A DNA stretch of 23,094 bases, taken from positions 1 to 23,094 of IMG/VR virus record IMGVR_UViG_3300042673_002261. One strand, given 5' to 3'. Source of the DNA: a virus. A program made the translations under genes and the position numbers. The notes under the pieces are model-generated. The model saw only the letters and a list, made by a program, of their open reading frames with translations, ran no database searches and was not told the DNA's origin. This document shows, piece by piece, positions 6,893-12,534 of this stretch (its first letter is position 1; every line of letters starts with the position of its first letter).

Positions 6893-7042
6893 TAAACGTT
6901 GCTGTTTCTTCTCAGCGAGCCGCTGTTGGGCCTTCAGCCCACCTCGACGACCTATCTCTCTCATATGCTCCTTATTCTGAGCTGTCTTCTCACCGCCGCG
7001 GCGCCCCATACTAGACGCTGTATCTGAATTAAACTTAGGCAT
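6878..7042 (-). CDS. GRRGG/KGG-repeat mini-protein (54 aa)
   Basis: This short ORF starts at the ATG 7042-7040 and stops with TAG at 6878-6880. It begins MPKFNSDTASSMGRRGGEKT and contains a second unit, REIGRRGGLKAQQ. Two GRRGG units spaced about 18 residues apart, in a very basic and probably disordered protein, match the KGG / stress-induced Con-10-like repeat family. In bacteria these are small stress-associated proteins of unclear biochemistry, and DNA binding or compaction is only a guess. The 3' end overlaps the convergent GAF-like gene by 15 bp. Confidence 0.65.
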   Translation of the reverse strand: MPKFNSDTASSMGRRGGEKTAQNKEHMREIGRRGGLKAQQRLAEKKQQRLLDSE

Positions 7043-7090
7043 AACAATCTATTTGATGTAATTAAGTAGGTGGCCAGAATTAAATATAGG

Positions 7091-7113
7091 ATAAGCGTAG
7101 GTTGGGCTTCATG
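7091..7113. terminator. Hairpin between minus-strand genes
   Basis: GTTGGGCT (7091-7098) and AGCCCAAC (7106-7113) form an 8-bp stem with a 7-nt loop. It lies downstream of the 7255-7620 gene and upstream of the GRRGG mini-protein gene. There is no T-tract, so it may attenuate or process RNA rather than terminate. The rest of 7043-7254 shows no gene. Confidence 0.4.
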
Positions 7114-7254
7114 TCAGCCCAACACTCGTGTAAGCTAATCGCTAACCTATCATACAAATAATTGTGCCCCCTACCTAAGTAAATTACTATGACTGTGAGC
7201 ATGACATTATGTGGGCGACTTCCTAATTAGGCTCACTAAGTGCCGAGCCAGTTG

Positions 7255-7620
7255 TTACTTATCGCCTAGTCCTTCAGTTTTGGAATTAATAGAAGTTGAT
7301 GGATTATTAACTAGGTCTATTAGCCGAACCAAGCCTAATCCTTCAGTTTTGGAATTAGAGGTTGATGGATTAGTCGGTGGACTAACTAATTGAGTAATTG
7401 GTGATACGAGGTCTGCGATAGCCCGCCACGCGTGCCACAGGCCCAACACACAGAGTACATCGCCGAGGCCCAACACCCCCGCTGCGTAAACAAGGCGGCC
7501 AACAATAACCGCCAGACTATAGACTAATAACAGGCCGATAGTTACAAGCAGTGTACGGAACTGCACCTTGCCGAGTTTTTCCAATAGATAATTGATGAGA
7601 TTCATAATAGTCATAGTCAA
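7255..7620 (-). CDS. Small membrane protein with a duplicated tail
   Basis: No family is recognised. Two hydrophobic segments lie at about residues 22-41 (TLLVTIGLLLVYSLAVIVGR) and 44-62, typical of small phage membrane proteins. A holin-like or superinfection role is possible but unsupported. The last 40 residues contain a duplicated unit, NPSTSNSKTEGLG and NPSTSINSKTEGLG, encoded by a DNA direct repeat at 7262-7374. Several ATG codons cluster at the start (MTMTIMN), and the exact start is uncertain. The gene lies downstream of the antirepressor operon on the same strand, 31 bp from it. Confidence 0.55.
   Translation of the reverse strand: MTMTIMNLINYLLEKLGKVQFRTLLVTIGLLLVYSLAVIVGRLVYAAGVLGLGDVLCVLGLWHAWRAIADLVSPITQLVSPPTNPSTSNSKTEGLGLVRLIDLVNNPSTSINSKTEGLGDK
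7262..7374. repeat. Direct repeat in the 3' end of a membrane protein gene
   Basis: Two copies of TCCTTCAGTTTTGGAATTA followed by GAAGTTGATGGATTA or GAGGTTGATGGATTA lie about 70 bp apart. The first copy carries three extra bases, which keep the frame. This is a recent in-frame duplication, able to expand or contract by slippage or recombination. Confidence 0.8.
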
Positions 7621-7651
7621 TAAGTTGTAATTGTGGTTTACGGGAACAATA

Positions 7652-8446
7652 CTATTCTACAAGCTCATATGCCGCTTCTAGTTGTGATTCTAGTTGCTTT
7701 AACTTCTTCGCTATGTATAACTGACCTTTAGCCGTTATAACAGTAACGCTATCAAAGATACCAGGTTGATGGGGGCGCTCTTTGCGGAACACCTCTGCTC
7801 TGGCAGCTAATACATGTCGCTGATAGGGTAGCCGACTTGGCATCATCATAATAAAGCGAATGTCACGCAACATATCGAAGAACGTTGTACGACCTACGCC
7901 ATAAGCTTTAGCCAAATCTCCTATTAGGACAGCATCGGCGTCGCTGACTGTCAACGTCTCTGCTAATTTAATTAGTGGGGCTTGCTCTTCTAATGTAGCA
8001 TTAACTTGTTCTAAGGTGATATTAGTTTGTTCTAATTCTAAGGCCAGGCGCCCCGCTTCAAGTAAGGCCTCACCATAAGTAGTAGGTATCTTGAAGTCAC
8101 TAACAGAATAGCGACCAGTCTTGCGAATGGTAGGTAGTACTTCTTGTACTACCCAGTCTTGAAATAACTCTGCCTGTGGTTTGCGGCTGCTGAGTACTAA
8201 TCTATATAAGCCAGATTCTGAAATGGCTGATATATATTGATTTGAGACTGACCCTAAGTATTGTTTAGGGTCAACTAATTGTTTTTCATACACCTTTAAC
8301 CGAAGTAGAGCTACTGACGTATTAGTGTGTTCGAGAACAGCGCAAACGTCGGCTGCTATAAACCAAGGCTCATTATCAATGATTATAACGCGGATTTCTT
8401 GGTTGTTAAAGTTAAAGGTAGATAATTGAGTCTGGGTGCATCTCAT
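7652..8446 (-). CDS. Phage antirepressor, BRO-N plus KilAC domains
   Basis: This 264-residue protein has a BRO-N domain at about 8-110 (IRVIIIDNEPWFIAADVCAV, then SGLYRLVLSSRKPQAELFQ, then VLPTIRKTGRY). A linker of about 125-158 looks coiled-coil, and a C-terminal KilAC-type DNA-binding domain spans about 160-255 (VLIGDLAKAYGVGRTTFFDM, then VTAKGQLYIAKKL). Such proteins counteract phage repressors or act as early regulators. The gene overlaps the upstream 61-aa gene by ATGA, so they are co-translated, and CAGGAT provides a ribosome binding site. Codon use is closer to host-like genes than to the CTA/ATA-rich phage genes around it, suggesting a moron-like module. Confidence 0.85.
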   Translation of the reverse strand: MRCTQTQLSTFNFNNQEIRVIIIDNEPWFIAADVCAVLEHTNTSVALLRLKVYEKQLVDPKQYLGSVSNQYISAISESGLYRLVLSSRKPQAELFQDWVVQEVLPTIRKTGRYSVSDFKIPTTYGEALLEAGRLALELEQTNITLEQVNATLEEQAPLIKLAETLTVSDADAVLIGDLAKAYGVGRTTFFDMLRDIRFIMMMPSRLPYQRHVLAARAEVFRKERPHQPGIFDSVTVITAKGQLYIAKKLKQLESQLEAAYELVE

Positions 8447-8628
8447 TTTTGATCCTGTTGTTGTTGATAATGATCAAAGTTTTGGGCTAAATCTTTTGGT
8501 AGTTTTGCCCATTCTTCATTGGAAATTTTAGCAGAAAGTCGAGCCGCTAATTCCCAGATTGGTTCTGCATTATAGTCAAATTTAATATTCGCTAAAGAGA
8601 AACTCTCGATAGGTGTTTGATTATTCAT
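8443..8628 (-). CDS. Small hypothetical protein coupled to the antirepressor
   Basis: The 61-residue acidic protein contains EPIWELAARLSAKISNEEWA and ends in a Gln-rich tail. Similar short proteins with an IWELA...EEWAKLP core are, as I recall, common in cyanobacteria, but I cannot assign a function. It is first in a two-gene operon and its stop overlaps the antirepressor start, so it may be a partner or modulator of that protein. The start ATG at 8628 has no clear ribosome binding site. An inverted repeat lies about 22 bp upstream. Confidence 0.6.
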   Translation of the reverse strand: MNNQTPIESFSLANIKFDYNAEPIWELAARLSAKISNEEWAKLPKDLAQNFDHYQQQQDQK

Positions 8629-8648
8629 ATGCTTTGTGCTTTGCAGGC

Positions 8649-8677
8649 AATGGCCTTCACCATTACTGGTGATGCCA
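8649..8677. promoter_or_regulatory. Inverted repeat, likely operator of the antirepressor operon
   Basis: TCACCA and TGGTGA flank TTAC, and an outer pair ATGGC / GCCAT extends the symmetry with one or two unpaired bases. It sits between a possible -10 (TATATT on the minus strand, near 8684-8690) and the first gene of the operon. The position suits a repressor binding site. Confidence 0.45.
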
Positions 8678-8742
8678 TACCTAATATATATTTACTCGGT
8701 AATGGATAAGTTTAAGAAGGTTAAATGTTGCACAATAAGTTA

Positions 8743-8769
8743 ATAACCCCGCGTTCCGTGCGGGGTTAT
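8743..8769 (-). terminator. Intrinsic terminator after the phosphatase gene
   Basis: ATAACCCCGC (8743-8752) pairs perfectly with GCGGGGTTAT (8760-8769) around a 7-nt loop. It lies 18 bp past the phosphatase stop on the minus strand and is followed by TAACTTATTG, a modest T-rich tail. Confidence 0.75.
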
Positions 8770-8787
8770 CGGTAACAACGTACGCGA

Positions 8788-9939
8788 CTAGGCTGAAGCC
8801 TTAACCAAATGAGGCACGTTTCTTCTAACGCTACTTGCATCCTGTATTGCAGACGCAATGGGATTAAGGCGCATAGTATTACGCGCGGAGTTCACACTCT
8901 CTGTAGATATGAATTGACAAGTAGAGCCCATGACATGAGCTGCTGTTAGATAACAGCCTAGGAAGGCACCTGTATCAATCATGGCGCGATTATTAATTAG
9001 TAGCGGATGCTTAGTAGTGACATGACCATTAACAACTAATGGCCAGTTCGGCTGGCCATTGAAGTACGGATATAGTATTTCATCTACGCTGGTATTCTGC
9101 TTATCGGCCTGACCTCGAATACTAGGTAGGTGAATCTGTCTCTGTATAGAGATAGGGTCAGACTTACCCACATACTTATAGTCGCAAGGAGAATGGTGAA
9201 CAGCAGAGGTGCGACTACGGGATACAAGGTAGGGCACACTCTCCCTATATATCTCATTGAACATATTACGCTGCATGCGATTAGCCCTAATTGTAGTGAG
9301 ATAATCGAAGTAGCGCCTATTAGGCTTCTCATCATCTATGTGCTGCATAATATAGAGCTCGTGATTACCTAGTACGACCTTGAAGTCAGGGTGACCTAGG
9401 TTAGAGTACACGAATCTAATAACGTCAGCAGAGCTGGGGCCCTTATTCACTAGGTCTCCGTTGAGCACTAATTGCATGGGGTAATAAGTAATCTCATCCC
9501 CTGCAAATAAGAAGCCCGCCTTTCTAAGTAGCGCACGCAGATGGCCATAACAACCATGAATGTCCCCTACTACTAGGGCCTCATCATTCATAATGTAGTG
9601 AGGCACTTGCTCTACACTAAGCGCTATATCTTCTTGCCGTTCTATAAGATGGCTGAGCTCAGCTCCTACGCTGCTCTCGGCATTGAATAGTATTTCTCCT
9701 ACGCCGTAGTGATGGCAGCCCGCCATCATTATAACCTGATCGGCCTCTTCTTGATTCTTAATTTCTACTAGCACGTGGTGCGCTGAGAGAGAGCTAGGAT
9801 ACGATATCGTATTCTCTAGTAGATGAGGGCTCTCTACATAAAGGGCCCCTACTTCCTGAGCGGCCCTCATTAATATCTTCTTCTTTTGTGAATATGGCCT
9901 CACGACCATATATACGGTGTGAGCCTTCATGTTAATCAT
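8788..9939 (-). CDS. PPP-type metallophosphoesterase with extra N-terminal domain
   Basis: The 383-residue protein carries the calcineurin-like Ser/Thr phosphatase core: GDIHGCY (125-131), NGDLVNKGP (160-168), GNHE (191-194), a histidine near 305 in VVNGHV, and IDTGAFLGCY (321-330). The usual GDLVDRG is GDLVNKG here, closer to ApaH-like enzymes than to strict protein phosphatases. Possible substrates are phosphoproteins or dinucleotide polyphosphates; ends of nucleic acids are also possible. Residues 1-115 form an extra domain I do not recognise. The ATG at 9939 follows TTGGAG with 8-nt spacing. A terminator follows, so it is probably a single-gene unit. Confidence 0.8.
   Translation of the reverse strand: MINMKAHTVYMVVRPYSQKKKILMRAAQEVGALYVESPHLLENTISYPSSLSAHHVLVEIKNQEEADQVIMMAGCHHYGVGEILFNAESSVGAELSHLIERQEDIALSVEQVPHYIMNDEALVVGDIHGCYGHLRALLRKAGFLFAGDEITYYPMQLVLNGDLVNKGPSSADVIRFVYSNLGHPDFKVVLGNHELYIMQHIDDEKPNRRYFDYLTTIRANRMQRNMFNEIYRESVPYLVSRSRTSAVHHSPCDYKYVGKSDPISIQRQIHLPSIRGQADKQNTSVDEILYPYFNGQPNWPLVVNGHVTTKHPLLINNRAMIDTGAFLGCYLTAAHVMGSTCQFISTESVNSARNTMRLNPIASAIQDASSVRRNVPHLVKASA
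9038..9060. repeat. Intragenic hairpin, 9-bp stem
   Basis: AATGGCCAG (9038-9046) and CTGGCCATT (9052-9060) pair perfectly around a TTCGG loop in the phosphatase gene. Another 7-bp stem lies at 9710-9728 (TGATGGC / GCCATCA, loop of 5). Confidence 0.7.
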
Positions 9940-10041
9940 GGCTATACTCCAATTGTGTGATTAATCTTGTGTACCATAGAAAGTTGTTTGATAGTGAGGT
10001 TAATATTAATTTGACTAACGCCCCCCGGCTGACTGCACAGT

Positions 10042-10110
10042 TAACCTCTAGCAATCAATGATTAAGCTAACGGATTGAAGGTCGACTTAATCATTGATTG
10101 CTAGAGGTTA
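10042..10110. repeat. 25-bp perfect inverted repeat, intergenic
   Basis: Positions 10042-10066 are the exact reverse complement of 10086-10110, with a 19-nt spacer (10067-10085). The arms begin TAACCTCTAGCAATCAATGA. No T-tract follows on either side. A run of six C lies just to the left (10021-10026). The stem is much longer than terminators need, so a recombination, resolution, replication or structured-RNA site is possible. The rest of 9940-10206 contains no supported gene. Confidence 0.95.
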
Positions 10111-10206
10111 TATGATATAGACAGGCATATATAAGAACGCAAAGCGAATAGTTCACTTGCAATATTAAACGTATATATAACCCCTACATTCAAAGTAAAT
10201 AATTGG

Positions 10207-10428
10207 TCAATCTGCTGTATAACGTAAACTCCTTAGATAGTTACCAATATGTCTAGGAACATCATCTACATTGTACATAATTACACACAATATATAAGAT
10301 AACATAGCATAGTCGCTCTTCTTAATACGAGGCTCTATATCTGGGTACCTATGGTATATTTCTTGCATGGCTTTAATCACAGTTTGCATATCTAACAAAT
10401 CAAGTATCAGTGGCGCAGCTGAGGGCAT
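10207..10428 (-). CDS. Hypothetical small protein after the FGE gene
   Basis: I do not recognise this protein. Residues 14-40 look helical (MQTVIKAMQEIYHRYPDIEP). Only the central and C-terminal part, ending NYLRSLRYTAD, reads like a genuine phage gene. The first codons (MPSAAP) lie inside a 27-nt repeat shared with the upstream gene and the ATG has no ribosome binding site, so the annotated start may be an artefact. The frame is open back to the TAG of the FGE gene and is in register with it. The true gene may begin at the ATG 10389, or be a 3' remnant of a gene split by insertion of the FGE segment. Confidence 0.4.
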   Translation of the reverse strand: MPSAAPLILDLLDMQTVIKAMQEIYHRYPDIEPRIKKSDYAMLSYILCVIMYNVDDVPRHIGNYLRSLRYTAD

Positions 10429-10433
10429 CGGCC
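10407..10433. repeat. Direct repeat flanking the FGE gene (left copy)
   Basis: This 27-nt segment matches 11464-11490 at 24 positions (core GCAGCTGAGGGCATC is identical). Similarity continues to the left, with CAAGTA at 10401-10406 matching 11444-11449 after a 14-nt gap. Together the two copies bracket the entire FGE coding sequence. Confidence 0.8.
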
Positions 10434-10479
10434 ACCTAATTTTTGCAAGTCTGCTAGCACTAAGTTGAATTCCTTTTTG

Positions 10480-11433
10480 CTACAGAGTCCTCCCAGCACC
10501 GCACACCACCCGAAAACCGAGGCTGCTGTTGAGGCTGTCGCGGCTGTCGCTATTGCTGCGGTAAGCAGAACGGCAGCGACGGGAATAGCTGAACCAAGAA
10601 CCGCCCCGCCGAGGAGAACAATTATGATCCCCATTTTCTATCCAGGCACTGCCATCCGTTGGCGCACCGTAGTTATCGTGCCAGGTATCGGCGCACCATT
10701 CCCAGACATTGCCGTGCATATCATACAAACCAAAGGCATTGGGTGGAAATTGTCCCACGGGAGTTGTTTCGTTTTGATATTCTCCTTTGGGTTCATCAGC
10801 GTAGGTTTTGTTGGCATCATAGTTAGCCAATTCCCCCGTAATGGTTTCCCCAAAGTGAAAGGCGGTTGTTGTCCCCGCTCTACAGGCGTATTCCCATTCT
10901 GCCTCACTCGGTAGTCGGTATTCCCCTCCTGTTAGTTTCGATAATCTCGCGCAGAACTCGACGGCATCGTACCAGTTGACTTGTTCTACGGGTCTATCCC
11001 GGCGCGCGTATGATCCTTCCCTATCTTTAAAGTGGGAGGGATCAGGATCAAGGTCTTTTTCTACTTTCAAATCCTTGCGAGAGGCAACTGCTCTCCACTG
11101 TGTCTGGGTGATGGGATACTTGCCCATGAAAAAGGGGCGGACGTTAACCTCATGTTGAGGACGTTCATCATCGTAACTATCTTTTTCGTCTTGTGGTGAA
11201 CCCATCAGGAAAGTTCCCTCTGGGATGGCAACCATTTCTAAGGTTATGTCGTTGCCCAAATCTTGGCTGAAATATTGGGACTGTTTTGACTCTTTGTTAA
11301 TTTGTTCACCCTTCTCATTTACTCCCACCACCTCAAAGTTAAATGATAACAATTCTAACTTTTGCAACGGTTTAACTGAATCTGGATTAACTGAGATTGG
11401 AACCTTCTTTGATTGCGTATTTTGATGTTTCAT
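10480..11433 (-). CDS. FGE-like C-type-lectin protein, DGR target-like
   Basis: The 317-residue protein has a basic N-terminus, a short domain (FNFEVVGVNEKGEQI, 31-45), then a formylglycine-generating-enzyme/sulfatase-modifying fold from LEMVAIPEGTFLMGSP (65-80) through RLPSEAEWEYACRAGT (173-188) and YDMHGNVWEWC (237-247) to GFRVVC (306-311). It lacks the Cys pair of true FGE enzymes, so it is more likely a ligand-binding lectin fold, as in TvpA and cyanobacterial DGR proteins. Residues 281-305 are the hypervariable type: all their codons end in C or T. The start overlaps the upstream stop as ATGA. Host-like codon use and flanking direct repeats suggest insertion. It may be a diversified adhesin. 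Confidence 0.85.
   Translation of the reverse strand: MKHQNTQSKKVPISVNPDSVKPLQKLELLSFNFEVVGVNEKGEQINKESKQSQYFSQDLGNDITLEMVAIPEGTFLMGSPQDEKDSYDDERPQHEVNVRPFFMGKYPITQTQWRAVASRKDLKVEKDLDPDPSHFKDREGSYARRDRPVEQVNWYDAVEFCARLSKLTGGEYRLPSEAEWEYACRAGTTTAFHFGETITGELANYDANKTYADEPKGEYQNETTPVGQFPPNAFGLYDMHGNVWEWCADTWHDNYGAPTDGSAWIENGDHNCSPRRGGSWFSYSRRCRSAYRSNSDSRDSLNSSLGFRVVCGAGRTL
10498..10613 (-). other. Putative DGR variable region (VR) of the FGE-like gene
   Basis: Between the conserved RRGGSW and GFRVVC, codons 281-305 are all NNY (TTC, AGC, TAT, CGC, CTC and so on). DGR reverse transcription changes template adenines, turning AAC or AAT codons into any NNC or NNT codon, which is exactly this pattern. 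No template repeat or reverse transcriptase is in the window, so mutagenesis would have to come from elsewhere in this genome or from the host. Confidence 0.65.
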
Positions 11434-11921
11434 AATAATATGTCAAGTAATGTATTGATGTCTTCAATGGTGCAGCTGAGGGCATCAGCCTCTATAAAGC
11501 GTATCTCACCACCTACGCGATGAAAGGCCTGGGCCTTCTCTTTATCGAGAGGCCGCTCCTTATTAGTAAAGACTACCTCCTCTGTCTCCTGCTGCAGTGC
11601 GTAGTTAATAGCCGTACGATAGAGGTTCTGGTCTACTACGTAGCGGAGGGCCGTTTCGTTAGAGTTAAGCCCATCTGTTACATAACGGCGGCCCACTACT
11701 AAGAAGGGACTGTTCTGGTAGCGCACTACTAGAACAGTCCAATACATAGTGCTATAGTGTGTGCCCTGGGCCCACGGACTAGTAGCCACTACATTTATGG
11801 TGATGTTAGGAATGACATCTTCTATACTCAGGAGAGTATAGAGGGATAACTCTGGGAAGACGAAGGGTAGTGCTGTTCTGTCTTGTCTAATGGCGGGCAG
11901 CGCCAATACAGTCTCAAGCAA
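11430..11921 (-). CDS. Hypothetical phage protein (163 aa, TTG start)
   Basis: No family is recognised. The protein is mixed alpha/beta and soluble (for example YWTVLVVRYQNSPFLVVGRRY, near residues 60-80). The start is a TTG at 11921-11919, preceded by AGGAG with good spacing, and overlaps the upstream gene's stop by 8 bp. The stop overlaps the FGE-like gene start. Its last 20 residues lie in the repeat that flanks the FGE gene, so the original C-terminus may have been changed by that insertion. Two strong hairpins (11707-11740 and 11821-11842) lie within it. Confidence 0.65.
   Translation of the reverse strand: MLETVLALPAIRQDRTALPFVFPELSLYTLLSIEDVIPNITINVVATSPWAQGTHYSTMYWTVLVVRYQNSPFLVVGRRYVTDGLNSNETALRYVVDQNLYRTAINYALQQETEEVVFTNKERPLDKEKAQAFHRVGGEIRFIEADALSCTIEDINTLLDILL
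11464..11490. repeat. Direct repeat flanking the FGE gene (right copy)
   Basis: This is the right-hand counterpart of 10407-10433, with three mismatches in 27. Here it encodes EADALSCTI in the upstream phage gene. Its outer extension ends three bases before the FGE start codon. Confidence 0.8.
11707..11740. repeat. 15-bp stem hairpin inside a gene
   Basis: Positions 11707-11721 pair with 11726-11740; the outer ten pairs (GGACTGTTCT / AGAACAGTCC) are perfect and one inner pair is a G-T wobble. The loop is only CGCA. Confidence 0.9.
11821..11842. repeat. 9-bp stem hairpin inside a gene
   Basis: TCTATACTC (11821-11829) and GAGTATAGA (11834-11842) pair perfectly around the 4-nt loop AGGA; the stem extends further with wobble pairs. 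Confidence 0.75.
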
Positions 11922-12534
11922 TATATTCTCCTGCTATCTCGTAGCATACTGTTAATGCGGCCTCGTGCATAATCTCAGACTTTGTATCGACGTATATAAC
12001 CCCAGACTTTATATCGACGTGTGTATCAGAGAATGTTACTGTAAGAGGAGAATGGTAGCGCTCCTTAAACTTATTCTCTATCTGCTGCCATACTGTCTGT
12101 ATGGCATCATCTTTAGTTATACCATCCTTATACTCTCGTGCTGCAATTAATTGATTAACTATGCGGGACAGCTTATCGACAGCATCGGGGGCATCCATAA
12201 TATCCTTGAGGATACGACGAGCTTTCATGTAATTACTCATACGCAACATCGACTCCTTAGCAACAGCCAGGGCTTCATCACTGTACCAGTCCCAGAAGTC
12301 TATCTCATCATTGATAAGAACCAGCTGATATACACCATCTGGTTCTAGCACCATTGTTGAGTTCTTCATAAGCTTGTTGTGACTACTAACTACCTCTAGG
12401 TCCTTATAACGGAGATTGAGAGCTAATAGAATACTCTCAGCGCTAGCATAACCTTCAACGAATTCAATAGGGACATCGTTATATTGCTGTATCAAGACAC
12501 ACGCCTCCCTTGTATGGGTATTAATTACTATCAT
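11914..12534 (-). CDS. Hypothetical phage protein downstream of the polymerase
   Basis: No family is recognised. The frame is open to 12675, but the upstream part is proline- and arginine-rich and overlaps polymerase coding sequence. The ATG at 12534, overlapping the polymerase stop by 14 bp, gives a natural start, MIVINTHTREACVLIQ (206 residues), with coupling replacing a strong ribosome binding site. The middle is helical and charged (KARRILKDIMDAPDAVDKLS). An imperfect tandem repeat of about 26 bp at 11971-12028 gives the similar segments HVDIKSG and YVDTKSE near the C-terminus. Short hairpins lie at 12086-12106 and 12317-12346. Operon position suggests a replication-linked role. Confidence 0.6.
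   Translation of the reverse strand: MIVINTHTREACVLIQQYNDVPIEFVEGYASAESILLALNLRYKDLEVVSSHNKLMKNSTMVLEPDGVYQLVLINDEIDFWDWYSDEALAVAKESMLRMSNYMKARRILKDIMDAPDAVDKLSRIVNQLIAAREYKDGITKDDAIQTVWQQIENKFKERYHSPLTVTFSDTHVDIKSGVIYVDTKSEIMHEAALTVCYEIAGEYIA
11971..12028. repeat. Imperfect tandem repeat near the 3' end of a phage gene
   Basis: CAGACTTTGTATCGACGTAT and CAGACTTTATATCGACGTGT lie 32 bp apart. They encode similar VDTKS / VDIKS segments. Confidence 0.65.

Noticed and set aside
10407-10634. Hydrophobic 75-aa ORF on the minus strand
   Set aside because: It is the FGE variable region read in another frame. The apparent Ala/Val-rich membrane stretch comes from the GC-rich AGC/CGC codons of that region.
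10465-10914. 149-aa ORF on the plus strand
   Set aside because: It is antisense to the FGE-like gene, with no ribosome binding site and no plausible protein.
10480-11433. A true formylglycine-generating enzyme acting on sulfatases
   Set aside because: The catalytic cysteine pair near the end of the fold is absent, no sulfatase is nearby and the C-terminus has a DGR-type variable segment.
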